A DNA stretch of 64,000 nucleotides, taken from NCBI GenBank assembly GCA_021776295.1, contig JAJFGE010000069.1:30992-94991 (forward strand). Reading direction: 5' to 3'. Each line of letters starts with the position of its first letter. Within the stretch, counting starts at the first letter, position 1. Below the pieces are notes generated by a model. The model saw only the letters and a program-made list of their open reading frames with translations. It searched no databases and was not told the DNA's origin. Shown here in pieces: positions 1-9,944 of this stretch. The translations under genes were made by a program, and so were the position numbers. The stretch comes from Hyphococcus sp. Lineage in GTDB: Bacteria; Pseudomonadota; Alphaproteobacteria; Caulobacterales; Parvularculaceae.

Positions 1-324
1 TTTGCCGAACGTATCTCAAGGTCAGTGCGCGGGATTGATTTGGCTTGTCGCTATGGCGGCGAGGAATTTTTGATCGCCATGCCCGATACCGACATTGCGT
101 TTGCTTCTGTGGTCGCTGAACGTCTGCGTCAGGAAATAGCTGCGGCGAAATTTCTTGTTGGCGCGGGCGGCGAGGAAATCAAGGCGACGGTGAGCATCGG
201 CATCGGCTCGACCGAAGGCGGGCCGGATGAGGACAACGCGCAAAAGCTGATTAAACGCGCCGACGAAGCGCTCTATGAAGCCAAGACATGCGGGCGCAAC
301 CGGGTGATCAAAAGCGCGGCGTAA
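1..324 (+). CDS. GGDEF-domain diguanylate cyclase (PleD-like), C-terminal part; 5' end outside window
   Basis: In-frame from base 1; contains YGGEEFLIAMPDTD (GGEEF active-site motif) and the typical C-terminal ADEALYEAKTCGRNRV. Confidence 0.93.
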   Translation, partial: FAERISRSVRGIDLACRYGGEEFLIAMPDTDIAFASVVAERLRQEIAAAKFLVGAGGEEIKATVSIGIGSTEGGPDEDNAQKLIKRADEALYEAKTCGRNRVIKSAA

Positions 325-341
325 CGACAAGCGCATACAAC

Positions 342-370
342 AAAAAAGCCGCCCCACGGGGCGGCTTGGT
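342..370 (-). terminator. Rho-independent terminator for rpmG
   Basis: AAGCCGCCCC-GT-GGGGCGGCTT 10-bp stem followed on the minus strand by a T-run (read as aaaaaa at 342-347). Confidence 0.8.
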
Positions 371-396
371 CATTTCTGGCAAACAGCAAATACGCG

Positions 397-564
397 CTAT
401 TTGATTTTGCCCTCTTTGAATTCGACATGTTTGCGCGCTACCGGGTCGTATTTCCGCAAGACAAGCTTATCGGTCATGGTCCGGGTGTTTTTCTTGGTGA
501 CATAGAAAAATCCCGTTCCAGCAGTGGAATTAAGCCGGATTTTGACGGTTGTCGGCTTGGCCAT
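397..564 (-). CDS. rpmG: 50S ribosomal protein L33
   Basis: Translated by hand from the minus strand: [55 protein letters not shown]; 55 aa, so below the ORF-track cutoff. Confidence 0.95.
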   Translation of the reverse strand: MAKPTTVKIRLNSTAGTGFFYVTKKNTRTMTDKLVLRKYDPVARKHVEFKEGKIK

Positions 565-930
565 TGGTATCTCCATAAAGCCGCAAACCTCATGCGGCGA
601 GCCGGGAAACTACTAATCAAACCCGTTATGTCAAGGCGGCAGCGGGGATTTTCATGAGCTCCGTGAAAAAGCCGCCGCTGGCGTTTGGGGCGGGTTTTAG
701 CCAACGGTCCCGCAGCTGATTCGCCGAGATTTGATCCGAGCTGCGAGGCATGGAGCAATCGCGCCATAAAATCCTGGCAAAAGCGCTGATTCGGCCAGAA
801 ATCAGGCTCATCACGCTGATGTGAGTGGCGCACGGGCTGTTGGGAGTATTGTTTGGCACAGATATGCTGCGGCAAATTTGCGGACGCTGAGGGCTGCGTT
901 GCGCGGCGCTGGAAAAGAAGAGGCGGAACA

Positions 931-1392
931 ATGACGATCTTAAAATGGATTTTGGCTTTAGCGATAGGTGGGTTTTTGATCATGATGGGGGTCATGAAGT
1001 TCACCGGCGAGGCGCATATCTTTCCCTATATTGAATATAAAGCCGCCGCAGCCGGGCTGCCAATGGCCGGCCTGGCCTATCCGCTTGGCAATTATCTGAC
1101 CGGCGCTTTGGAGCTTGTCGCCGGGGTTACGGTGATCTTGCCGATGACCCGCAAGATAGGCTCGCTCCTGGCGGTGCTGCCGGTGTTCGGCGCGGTGATC
1201 TTTCACCTGTCGCCGGCGCTCGGCATTGTCACGGCGGAAGGCTACGCCGATCCGAAGCCGGTCGAAGCACTGGCGGCGGGCGGGCCATTCACCGCCGCTG
1301 GTTTCACCGGCGAGACCAATATGCTGTTCATGATGGCGGCGGGCGGATTGTTGCTGGCGGTTATCAATTTGATGGTCCAGCGCAAATCTTAA
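931..1392 (+). CDS. DoxX-like / small four-helix membrane protein
   Basis: ATG at 931 after an aggcgg-type SD; hydrophobic helices, MTILKWILALAIGGFLIMMGVMKFTG DoxX-like start. Confidence 0.6.
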   Translation: MTILKWILALAIGGFLIMMGVMKFTGEAHIFPYIEYKAAAAGLPMAGLAYPLGNYLTGALELVAGVTVILPMTRKIGSLLAVLPVFGAVIFHLSPALGIVTAEGYADPKPVEALAAGGPFTAAGFTGETNMLFMMAAGGLLLAVINLMVQRKS

Positions 1393-1403
1393 AAGCCGGA
1401 CTG

Positions 1404-1474
1404 GAGCGTGATCAGCAAAAGTGGGCCCTTCGACAAGCTCAGGATGAGGCCGGTTTTCCGGTTCGATCACGCGA
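1404..1474. repeat. Rhizobiales-type interspersed palindromic repeat interrupted by a second repeat (CCCTTCGACAAGCTCAGGATGAGG)
   Basis: Outer arms GCGTGATC (1406-1413) / GATCACGC (1465-1472), core ...AAAAGTGGG | insert 1426-1449 | CCGGTTTTCCGG... Confidence 0.7.
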
Positions 1475-1486
1475 CCACTAAGAATC

Positions 1487-1526
1487 TAGAGCAGGATCTG
1501 ATTTGCCTAATTGTGATCCTGCTCTA
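1487..1526. repeat. Interspersed inverted repeat, 12-bp perfect arms
   Basis: TAGAGCAGGATC (1487-1498) / GATCCTGCTCTA (1515-1526); overlaps the purB stop codon. Confidence 0.8.
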
Positions 1527-2825
1527 ACCAAATACGCGCTTAAAAATCACATCCACATGGCGGGTGTGATGGTCAAGATCGAAAAGCTTATCGAGCTGTG
1601 ACGGTTCAATATGCGCCGCCACATCTTTGTCGGCTTTGAGGTTATCGATAAACCGTCCTTCACCGCGCCATGCCGGCATCGCGGCTCGTTGCACCCATGA
1701 ATAAGAATCCTCGCGTGAGACGCCCGCCTGAGTGAGCGCCAGCAGTATGCGCTGCGAGAAAATCAGACCACCGAGCTTGTCGAGGTTTTCTTGCATGCGC
1801 TCAGGATAGACGACAAGGTTTTCAATAACCCCGGCCAGCCGGTGCAGGGCGAAGTCGAGATGGATAGTGGCGTCCGGCGCGATGCCGCGCTCAACGGAGG
1901 AATGCGAGATATCGCGCTCATGCCAGAGGGCGACATTTTCCATCGCCGGGATGACGCACATCCGCACCAGCCGGGCGAGGCCGGTGAGGTTTTCAGTGAG
2001 GATCGGGTTGCGCTTATGCGGCATCGCCGATGAGCCCTTTTGGCCCTTGGAGAAATATTCTTCGGCCTCCAGAACTTCGCTGCGCTGGAGATGCCGGATC
2101 TCAACGGCGAGGCGTTCAATCGAGGAGGCGATAATGCCGAGCGCGGCGAAGAATGCGGCATGGCGGTCGCGCGGGATGATTTGTGTTGAGACCGGCTCAA
2201 CCGCCAGCCCCATTTTTTCCGCGACGTAAGCTTCAACGGAAGGGTCAACATTGGCGAATGTGCCGACCGCGCCGGAGATGGCGCAGACTGCGATTTCCGC
2301 ACGTGCAGCTTCGAGGCGGCGTTTGCCGCGTTCAAATTCGGCGTAAAATGTCGCCAGCTTCAGACCGAAGGTCGTCGGCTCGGCATGGATGGCGTGGCTG
2401 CGGCCGACGCAGATGGTGTTTTTATGCTCCATGGCGCGGGCCTTTAAACTGACGAGCACCCGGTCCATGCCCACCAGCAAAAGCTCGCTCGCCCGCGCCA
2501 GTTGCACCGACAGACACGTGTCGAGGATGTCCGACGAGGTCATGCCCTGATGGACATAGCGCGCCTCGGGGCCGACAATTTCCGACAGGTGGGTCAAAAA
2601 GGCGATGACGTCATGTTTGACCTCACGCTCAATCTCATCAATCCGGTCGCTGTCAAAGGCGGCGACGGCGCCCTTTTCCCAGACGGTTTTAGCGGCTTGA
2701 TGGGGAATGACCCCAAGCTCGGCCATGCGCATGGCGGCATGGGCCTCAATTTCAAACCAGATCCGGTATTTGGTTTGCGCCGACCAAATGTCGGCCATCT
2801 CCGGGCGCGCATAGCGTGGGATCAT
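1524..2825 (-). CDS. purB: Adenylosuccinate lyase
   Basis: MIPRYARPEMADIWSAQTKYRIWFEIE...; GSSAMPHKRNP fumarase/aspartase-superfamily signature. Confidence 0.96.
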   Translation of the reverse strand: MIPRYARPEMADIWSAQTKYRIWFEIEAHAAMRMAELGVIPHQAAKTVWEKGAVAAFDSDRIDEIEREVKHDVIAFLTHLSEIVGPEARYVHQGMTSSDILDTCLSVQLARASELLLVGMDRVLVSLKARAMEHKNTICVGRSHAIHAEPTTFGLKLATFYAEFERGKRRLEAARAEIAVCAISGAVGTFANVDPSVEAYVAEKMGLAVEPVSTQIIPRDRHAAFFAALGIIASSIERLAVEIRHLQRSEVLEAEEYFSKGQKGSSAMPHKRNPILTENLTGLARLVRMCVIPAMENVALWHERDISHSSVERGIAPDATIHLDFALHRLAGVIENLVVYPERMQENLDKLGGLIFSQRILLALTQAGVSREDSYSWVQRAAMPAWRGEGRFIDNLKADKDVAAHIEPSQLDKLFDLDHHTRHVDVIFKRVFG

Positions 2826-2880
2826 GTCTTTCTCCTGATGCGCAGGCCCTAAGGTTCAGGCTCAACAATGTCAAAGGACG

Positions 2881-3063
2881 TTAGCCGGTTTTCTGAGGCG
2901 GGTCGGGCGGCGCGCCGTCGCTTTCCAGCGTGCCCATGGTGGTTTCATCATCGCGAACGACAACCGGCGCGCTGTGGGCGCCCCATATCCACCAGCCGAC
3001 GCCGAGGCCGGTCATGAAGGCCAGGACCAGAAGAAACCACATATGAAAGGCGAGCCAGAGCAT
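2881..3063 (-). CDS. Small single-TM hypothetical protein
   Basis: 60-aa ORF with a hydrophobic N-terminus, in tandem with and close to the OmpA gene. Confidence 0.55.
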   Translation of the reverse strand: MLWLAFHMWFLLVLAFMTGLGVGWWIWGAHSAPVVVRDDETTMGTLESDGAPPDPPQKTG

Positions 3064-3076
3064 TGGTGTAACCGCG

Positions 3077-4207
3077 CTAATCCTGATTGCCGGGTGTGAA
3101 CTGAAATTCTATACGGCGATTCCTCGCCCGGCCCTCAGCCGTTGTGTTGCTGACCAGCGGCTCGCTTTCGCCGGCGCCACCTGTGGTAATGTGCGCGGCG
3201 TCAACGCCCGCGTCGCGCAGATAGTCGCCAACCGCGCCGGCTCTGGCAAGGCTGAGCCGGTGGTTTGCCGCCGCGCTGCCAGCGGCGTCAGTGTGGCCGG
3301 TAATGGCGATCTTAAGGCCCGGGCAGGCGCCTAGCGCCGTCGCCAGCGCGTCCAATAGCACCTGGCTGGGGCCGTTGAGGCTGGCGCGGTCTCTGGCGAA
3401 GGATATCTGCGCGTTGCCGAGGATAGACCGAGACTGTTCGGCGCAACGGTCGGGCTCTGCAACTTCGGTGGGCGCGGCGTCGGCGGCTTGTTCAGCTGTG
3501 ATTTCTGGTGGTGCAAGGGTCAGCTTCGCGGCGCCGGAAAACCCGTCATCGATCAGGCCCATCAGCTGGCTGACCGCTGCTGCGCGGGCGCTGTTTGCGA
3601 CAACACCGCTGACTTCAAACGCCGGACCGTCCGCTTCGACCGCGCCATTATCAAGCCGCGCCAGCGCTTGCAGGCTAATTGACGCCGCCGCCAGCCAGCC
3701 CTCTTCCGGCGGTGCGCCGCTTGCGATCTCAAGCACGCCGGAAATATCAGCGTCGGGAAAGCGCATGGCGGCAAGAAGAAAGACCGCATCGCGCGCGCTT
3801 TGGCTTGGCGCATAGCCGGAAAGCACAAGCTGACGGCCTTGCAATTCGGCAATCCAGACAAACGGGTCGGCCAGCGGCGGGCCGGAAAACACCGTCATGT
3901 TCGAGGCGTCGAGGATGGTTATGCCGCCAAGCGCAAGCCCGCCCGGCCATTGCGCGCGCGCGACAGCGGTTTTGAGTTTGTCCAATCCCTCGCGCGACGG
4001 CGCCTTGCCAAACAAAACCGCCTTCTGTCCGTCAATCTCGACCCCGGCCCAATCGCCGTCCGCCGCATCGATGGCGCTGAGCGCTTTGTCAAGCAAATGC
4101 CGTTCAGCCGATTGCGCCGAACCCGGCAATAAATCCATATGTATGCTGACTAGGCCAATCACCCCAATGACAACGCAGCCGGCAAGAAATTTTAACAGCG
4201 CTTTCAT
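3077..4207 (-). CDS. OmpA-family protein with N-terminal TM and BON-like repeats
   Basis: C-terminal IAITGHTDAAGSAAANHRLSLARAGAVGDYL...GAGESEP...RARNRRIEF OmpA/MotB peptidoglycan-binding motif. Confidence 0.85.
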   Translation of the reverse strand: MKALLKFLAGCVVIGVIGLVSIHMDLLPGSAQSAERHLLDKALSAIDAADGDWAGVEIDGQKAVLFGKAPSREGLDKLKTAVARAQWPGGLALGGITILDASNMTVFSGPPLADPFVWIAELQGRQLVLSGYAPSQSARDAVFLLAAMRFPDADISGVLEIASGAPPEEGWLAAASISLQALARLDNGAVEADGPAFEVSGVVANSARAAAVSQLMGLIDDGFSGAAKLTLAPPEITAEQAADAAPTEVAEPDRCAEQSRSILGNAQISFARDRASLNGPSQVLLDALATALGACPGLKIAITGHTDAAGSAAANHRLSLARAGAVGDYLRDAGVDAAHITTGGAGESEPLVSNTTAEGRARNRRIEFQFTPGNQD

Positions 4208-4226
4208 AATTCAACAGTGATGCGCG

Positions 4227-5261
4227 CTACCATTCGAGAATGACTTTTCCCGATTGACCGGAGCGCATGACATCGAACCCCTTTTGATAGTCGTCGATTT
4301 TAAAGCGGTGGGTAAGGATTGGCGACAGGTCGAGCCCGGCTTGCAACATCGCCCCCATCTTGTACCAGGTTTCAAACATACGCCGGCCATAGATGCCTTT
4401 GATTTCCAGCCCCTTAAAGATGACTTTGTCCCAGTCGATCCCGGCGCCGTTGGGCATGAGGCCGAGCATGGCGATCTTGCCGCCATGGTTCATCGTCTCC
4501 AGCATCGCCTGAAACGCTGATGGCGCGCCGGACATTTCAAGGCCAATGTCAAAGCCTTCGGTCATTTTTAATTCGCTCATCGTGTCCTGGAGCGATCCGT
4601 TTTGCACATTAACGGTGCGGGTCGCGCCCATTTTGGCGGCGAGATCGAGCCGGTAGTCGTTAACGTCGGTCACCACCACATGGCGCGCGCCGGCAAACTG
4701 CGCGATGGCGCAGGCCATGATGCCGATCGGCCCGGCGCCGGTAATCAGAACATCCTCGCCGACCAGGTCAAAGGCGAGGGCGGTATGGGTGGCGTTGCCG
4801 TAAGGATCGAAGATCGCGCCCATATCGTCGCAGACATCGTCGGGGAGCTTATAAACATTGAACGCCGGGACTGCGACATATTCCGCAAACGAGCCCGGCC
4901 GGTTAACGCCGACGCCGACAGTGTTGCGGCACAGATGGCGTTTGCCGGCGCGGCAATTGCGGCAATAACCGCAAGTAACGTGGCCTTCGGCTGAAACCCG
5001 GTCGCCGATCTTGAAGGTGGCGTGTTCGGGATGGACCTCCGAGCCGATTTCGAGCACCTCGCCGGCGAATTCATGGCCAACCGTCATCGGCACCGGAATG
5101 GTCGCGCGCGCCCACGCGTCCCAATTATAAATATGGATATCGGTACCGCAGATCGCCGTGCGCTTGACCTTAATCAAAACATCATTGAGCCCGATCTTGG
5201 GGCGCGCAGTATCGGCAAGCCAAATGCCTTCCTCGCGCTTTGCCTTGATCAGAGCTTTCAC
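4227..5261 (-). CDS. tdh: L-threonine 3-dehydrogenase
   Basis: Zn-MDR dehydrogenase, [16 protein letters not shown]...VGHEFAGEV, typical TDH sequence. Confidence 0.95.
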   Translation of the reverse strand: MKALIKAKREEGIWLADTARPKIGLNDVLIKVKRTAICGTDIHIYNWDAWARATIPVPMTVGHEFAGEVLEIGSEVHPEHATFKIGDRVSAEGHVTCGYCRNCRAGKRHLCRNTVGVGVNRPGSFAEYVAVPAFNVYKLPDDVCDDMGAIFDPYGNATHTALAFDLVGEDVLITGAGPIGIMACAIAQFAGARHVVVTDVNDYRLDLAAKMGATRTVNVQNGSLQDTMSELKMTEGFDIGLEMSGAPSAFQAMLETMNHGGKIAMLGLMPNGAGIDWDKVIFKGLEIKGIYGRRMFETWYKMGAMLQAGLDLSPILTHRFKIDDYQKGFDVMRSGQSGKVILEW

Positions 5262-5368
5262 GGGCTCGTCTCCATCGATTGAGCTGCTTTAGGCTTATTA
5301 GGTGAGCGATGCATGGTCTATAGAAATTCTCAGGAAAATGAGTGCGCTAACTATGGTATAGGGCGAAT

Positions 5369-6277
5369 ATGCCGCTGTTCCTGCCACCACTGAATGCCGT
5401 GCGCGCCTATGAGGCCGCCGCCCGCCACCTCAATTTTTCCCGCGCCGCCGAGGAGTTGGGTGTCACGCAGGGTGCGATCAGCAAGCAGGTCATTTTGCTT
5501 GAGGATTATATTGGGGCGAAGCTTTTTGAACGCTTGCCTGGCGGACTGGCGCTGACGGCAGAGGGAAACGCCCTACGCAATACCATCGCGCCTGCGTTTG
5601 AGCTTCTGGGTGAGGCGTTCGACCGCTTTCATCGCCGGCCGCCGCGGTCAAATGTTTGCCGTATCTCGACGCTGGCGTCATTTGCATCGCAATTTCTCGT
5701 TCCGCATTTGAGCTATTTTGAGGACCAGCATCCAGATATTAAGCTGGAGATATTAACGTCCGACCGGCTTGTTGATCTCGCCAGGGAAGAAGTTGATTTG
5801 AGCGTGCGTTACGGGCCCGGCGGCAAGGGCGACCTGATCGAGGCGCCGCTGGTAACAGGCATGTTGGCGGCAGTGTCGTCGCCGCAACTTTTGCAGCGCG
5901 CAGCGGACGCAAACGATCTGGCGGCGTTCCTGTCTTCTGTTCGGCGCATTCAGGTTTTTTCAAATAATGAATGGCGCAAGTGGATGGAAGTAACGGGTGT
6001 TGATCTCTCCGAAGCGCGGCGCCCGTTTATTATCGAAGACTTTATTGTCGCCATAGAAGCGGTGCTTGCCGGTCAAGGCGTTGCACTGCTGCCGGAAATT
6101 CTTGTTCGCAAACATCTTGCCAACGGCGACATGAAGCTGTTTTGTACGACACTGATCGAGTGGAACCAGACTTACTATACCGCGCATGTTCCAGGCGCTG
6201 AACGCCGGCCGGTTGTTCGCGATGTACTCGCCTGGCTGCGCAATGAAGTTTCTGCAAGCGCCAAAACGAACGAATAG
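5369..6277 (+). CDS. LysR-family transcriptional regulator (GcvA-like)
   Basis: LPPLNAVRAYEAAARHLNFSRAAEELGVTQGAISKQVILLEDYIGAKLFERLP LysR HTH; divergent from tdh. Confidence 0.92.
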   Translation: MPLFLPPLNAVRAYEAAARHLNFSRAAEELGVTQGAISKQVILLEDYIGAKLFERLPGGLALTAEGNALRNTIAPAFELLGEAFDRFHRRPPRSNVCRISTLASFASQFLVPHLSYFEDQHPDIKLEILTSDRLVDLAREEVDLSVRYGPGGKGDLIEAPLVTGMLAAVSSPQLLQRAADANDLAAFLSSVRRIQVFSNNEWRKWMEVTGVDLSEARRPFIIEDFIVAIEAVLAGQGVALLPEILVRKHLANGDMKLFCTTLIEWNQTYYTAHVPGAERRPVVRDVLAWLRNEVSASAKTNE

Positions 6278-6410
6278 TTTCCGGTTGATGAGCCGCGAAT
6301 ATTTCTCATGAGGCCGTCGCCAAATTCTCGATTCCGTAAAACAGCGTAGCGCGCCATCTTCTCCTTGCGCATCGGCAAAAAGATGCGCTCCGGAAAAGGA
6401 GAACGGACCC

Positions 6411-6728
6411 ATGACAACAACAGTGAAATTAATGATGATGCTTGCCGGCGCGGCAACCTTGAGTTCTTTGCCCATAGAGCCCGCTAATGCGGAAAATAAT
6501 GAAGTTCGATATGAAGCGAGCGAACTGTCTACGATCAGTGGAGCTGAACACATTTATAGCGAAATTCATGCAACGGCGGTTGAAGTTTGCGGTGAAGAAT
6601 ATGGCGGCCATCGCCTGGTCAAATACCGCGCCGAACGCGAGCGTTGCATCGTCGAAGTTGTTGACGATCTTGTGAGCGAGGTGAACCATCCGCAACTCAG
6701 CACAGTTCACGCGCAAGCAACGAGCTAA
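6411..6728 (+). CDS. UrcA-family-like secreted protein
   Basis: Signal peptide, V-RYEASELSTISGAEHIYSEIHATAVEVCG...ERCIVEVVDDLVSEVNHPQL resembles the UrcA pattern. Confidence 0.6.
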   Translation: MTTTVKLMMMLAGAATLSSLPIEPANAENNEVRYEASELSTISGAEHIYSEIHATAVEVCGEEYGGHRLVKYRAERERCIVEVVDDLVSEVNHPQLSTVHAQATS

Positions 6729-6803
6729 ACGATTGCGACCTTTCGGGCGCGTCTTCGTCAGCGATGAAGGCGCGCCGGGATGGTAAAACATCACTAAGAA
6801 GAT

Positions 6804-8021
6804 TCAGATGATTGCAAGTAGCCGCCCGACTTTGATGAAAGCCGCCACCGCGCGATCGACCTGTTCGTCGCTATGAGCCGCGCACATTTGCGTGCGGATA
6901 CGCGCCAGGCCCTTCGGCACCACCGGGAACGAGAAGGCGGTGACATAAACCCCTTCATCCATCAGCGCCGCCGCCATTTCGCCAGCCAGTTTCGCATCGC
7001 CGATCATCACCGGGATGATCGGGTGCTCGCCGGGCAGGAGGTCAAACCCGGCCTCTGTCATTTGCGCGCGAAAGCGCTGCGCATTGCGAAACAATTGCTT
7101 GCGTAAATCGCCGCCATCGCGGACGAGTTCAAACGTCTTCATCGCCGCGCCAAGCAGCGCCGGCGTCAGCGCATTGGAGAACAGGTATGGCCGTGCGCGG
7201 TTGCGCAACAGATGCACCACATTCTTCGATGCGCAGATATAACCGCCCATGCCGCCGCCCAGCGCCTTGCCGAGCGTACCGGTGAGAATGTCGATGCGGT
7301 CAGCAACGCCGCAATGTTCCGGCGCGCCCTTGCCATTGGCCCCCATAAATCCCGTGGCATGACAATCATCGACCATCACCAGCGCGTCATACTTGTCCGC
7401 AAGCTGACAAATCTGATCGAGCTTGGCGATATAGCCGTCCATCGAGAAGACACCGTCGGTGACGATCAGCTTGGTGCGCGCGCCGTCGGCATCGGCCTGT
7501 TTCAACTGCTCTTCGAGCGCGCTCATATCCGAATTGGCGAAGCGATAGCGCTTGGCCTTGCACAGGCGGACCCCGTCAATGATTGAGGCGTGGTTCAGCG
7601 CATCGGAGATGATTGCGTCTTCCGCGCCTAGCAGCGGTTCAAAGACGCCGCCATTGGCGTCAAAACAGGCGGCGAAAAGGATTGAATCCTCATAACCGAG
7701 AAAATCGGCAATCTCCTTTTCGACCCGGCGGTGGAGATCGCTGGTGCCGCAGATAAACCGCACCGACGCCATGCCGAAACCATAGGCGTCCATCGTCTCC
7801 TTCGCCGCCGCGATCAGCGCCGGATTATCGGCAAGGCCAAGATAATTATTGGCGCAAAAATTTAACACCCGGACGGTCTTGCCATTATGGATGACGTCAA
7901 TCTCCGGGCCCTGGGGCGAGGTGATCTGCCGCTCGTTTTTTTCAAGGCCTTGCTCGCGAATATCGGCCAGTGTTGCGTCTATCCGGGCGTAGAATGCATC
8001 GCGCATGAGCGTCTCCGTCAT
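6804..8021 (-). CDS. kbl: Glycine C-acetyltransferase (2-amino-3-ketobutyrate CoA ligase)
   Basis: MRDAFYARIDATLADIREQGLEKNERQITSPQG..., PLP site DDCHATGFMG; start trimmed from 8120 to ATG at 8021. Confidence 0.93.
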   Translation of the reverse strand: MTETLMRDAFYARIDATLADIREQGLEKNERQITSPQGPEIDVIHNGKTVRVLNFCANNYLGLADNPALIAAAKETMDAYGFGMASVRFICGTSDLHRRVEKEIADFLGYEDSILFAACFDANGGVFEPLLGAEDAIISDALNHASIIDGVRLCKAKRYRFANSDMSALEEQLKQADADGARTKLIVTDGVFSMDGYIAKLDQICQLADKYDALVMVDDCHATGFMGANGKGAPEHCGVADRIDILTGTLGKALGGGMGGYICASKNVVHLLRNRARPYLFSNALTPALLGAAMKTFELVRDGGDLRKQLFRNAQRFRAQMTEAGFDLLPGEHPIIPVMIGDAKLAGEMAAALMDEGVYVTAFSFPVVPKGLARIRTQMCAAHSDEQVDRAVAAFIKVGRLLAII

Positions 8022-8204
8022 TAAGCCATTTGTGGACGGTTGTCGGGACGGTTTGACAGCGCCGGGCGCCAACGTCAATTGGCGCCTGGCGGCAAGGTTT
8101 TCAAATAGATATGCCGTCAAGCTTGCCTTGTTTACAGTCGCCCGGCAGTGTTCACAGCGAATAGTAACAAGTGATTGTTTCGGGCAAACAAAAGGCGAGC
8201 CATC

Positions 8205-9944
8205 ATGAAAACCAATCGGCGGGATATTTTGCGCGGCGCGGCGCTGACGGGGGTGGTTGCGGGGGCGGGCGCGCTTTCCGCCTGCGGCGAGGGCGTCAAG
8301 GCGCCATCGCCTGCGAATGCGGTTGGCGATGAAATTACCACCCGCACCCTTGCCGAGGCGGAAAAGCTTCAGGGCATTTCCCTCACCCCGGCTGAGCGCG
8401 AGCAGATGTTGGGCGATCTTGAAGCCAAACTTGAGGCGCTAGCGCGGTTGCGCGCGGTGGATATGCCCAACACTGATGCGCCGGCGCTATTGTTTGACCC
8501 CAAGCTGCCCGGAAAATCAGTTCGCTCACAGAAGAATATTCTGGCTCTGTCAGAGGCTAAAAAACCGCTGCCGGACAAAGACGCAGATATCGCGTTCGCC
8601 AGCGTCGTGGAACAGGGCCAATGGCTGCGCGCCGGCGCTATCAGCGCTACAAGGCTGACGGAAATTTACTTAAAGCGCATCGAGCAATATGACGCGGACT
8701 TGCGCGCCTTTATCACCGTGACGCCGGCGATCGCGCGTTTGCAGGCGGCCAAGGCTGATAAGGATTTCGCCGCCGGGCGCGTGCGCAGCGCGTTGCAGGG
8801 TATTGCCTATGGGTTGAAAGATCTGGTTGACACCAAAGAGATAAAAACCACCTGGGGCGCGACGCCCTATAAAACCCGGACGCCGGACCATGACGCGCAA
8901 ATCGTCCGCAAGCTGCAACGCGCCGGCGCGGTGATGCTCGGCAAGACCTCTTGCGGCGCGCTCGCCTATGGCGATCAGTGGTTTGATGCGCGCACCAAAA
9001 ACCCCTGGAACATAAAAGAAGGCTCATCAGGCTCGTCCGCCGGATCAGCTTCGGCGACAGCAGCGGGGCTGTGCAGCTTTGGCGTCGGAACGGAAACGCT
9101 TGGCTCGATCATCTCGCCGTCGGAGCGTTGCGGCGCTGCGGGATTGCGGCCAACTTTCGGGCGTGTCTCACGCCATGGGGTGATGGCGCTGTGCTGGTCG
9201 CTCGACAAAATCGGCGCTATCTGCCGCAGCGTAGAAGACACCGCCGCTGTATTGTCGGCTATGAATGGTTATGATGCGGACGATCCTTCCACTGCGCGGA
9301 TTGGTTTTACCTATGACAGCGCCGTCGATGTCGCGGGGATGACGGTCGGCTATGTACCGGCGTGGTTTGAAGAGGGCGATGCCGCTGACCGCGCCGGGCT
9401 GGAGGCATTGCGCGGGCTCGGCGTGACGGTGAAGGAATTTGCCTGGCCGGAGCTGAGCTTTGATGCGTTGATTGAAATTGTGCTGGTGGAATCGGCGGCG
9501 GCTTTTGCCGAGCTTACCCTGTCCGGGGGTGATGACGAACTGGTGTGGCAGGAGCCGCAAGCCTGGCCAAATACATGGCGCGCGGCGCGGTTTATTTCCG
9601 CGGTGGACTATGTGCAGATGGACCGGCTGCGGCGCAAGCTGATGCAGGATATGCGTATGGCGTTCGAAGGCTTCGATGCATTGATCGGCCCGCATTTTGC
9701 CGGCGGCGCGCTTCTCGCCACCAACATGACCGGCCATCCGCAACTGGCGTTGCGCACCGGGTTCGCGCAAAAACCAAACCGCACCCTGGCAACCAGTGAA
9801 ACGCCGGAAGGTGCGGAGACATTTCGCGTGCCGCGCGGGGTTAGTCTGTGGGGAGACTTGTTTCAGGAAGGCAAAATCATTGCGCTCGGCGCAGCGATGG
9901 AAAAAGCGCTTGGTGTTTCAAGTGAGCGGCCTCCGGGTTTTTAA
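8205..9944 (+). CDS. Tat-exported amidase-signature family protein
   Basis: MKTNRRDILRGAALTGVVAGAGALSACG (Tat/lipobox); amidase motifs YGLKDLVDT, GSSGSSAGSASA, GTETLGSIISPS. Confidence 0.9.
   Translation: MKTNRRDILRGAALTGVVAGAGALSACGEGVKAPSPANAVGDEITTRTLAEAEKLQGISLTPAEREQMLGDLEAKLEALARLRAVDMPNTDAPALLFDPKLPGKSVRSQKNILALSEAKKPLPDKDADIAFASVVEQGQWLRAGAISATRLTEIYLKRIEQYDADLRAFITVTPAIARLQAAKADKDFAAGRVRSALQGIAYGLKDLVDTKEIKTTWGATPYKTRTPDHDAQIVRKLQRAGAVMLGKTSCGALAYGDQWFDARTKNPWNIKEGSSGSSAGSASATAAGLCSFGVGTETLGSIISPSERCGAAGLRPTFGRVSRHGVMALCWSLDKIGAICRSVEDTAAVLSAMNGYDADDPSTARIGFTYDSAVDVAGMTVGYVPAWFEEGDAADRAGLEALRGLGVTVKEFAWPELSFDALIEIVLVESAAAFAELTLSGGDDELVWQEPQAWPNTWRAARFISAVDYVQMDRLRRKLMQDMRMAFEGFDALIGPHFAGGALLATNMTGHPQLALRTGFAQKPNRTLATSETPEGAETFRVPRGVSLWGDLFQEGKIIALGAAMEKALGVSSERPPGF

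Noticed and set aside
474-1004. 176-aa and 101-aa minus-strand ORFs upstream of the DoxX-like gene
   Set aside because: Overlap rpmG and the DoxX-like start; composition looks non-coding.
1763-2335. 190-aa minus-strand ORF within purB
   Set aside because: Alternate frame of purB; no conserved features.
9168-9770. 200-aa minus-strand ORF
   Set aside because: Antisense to the amidase catalytic region; no recognisable family.
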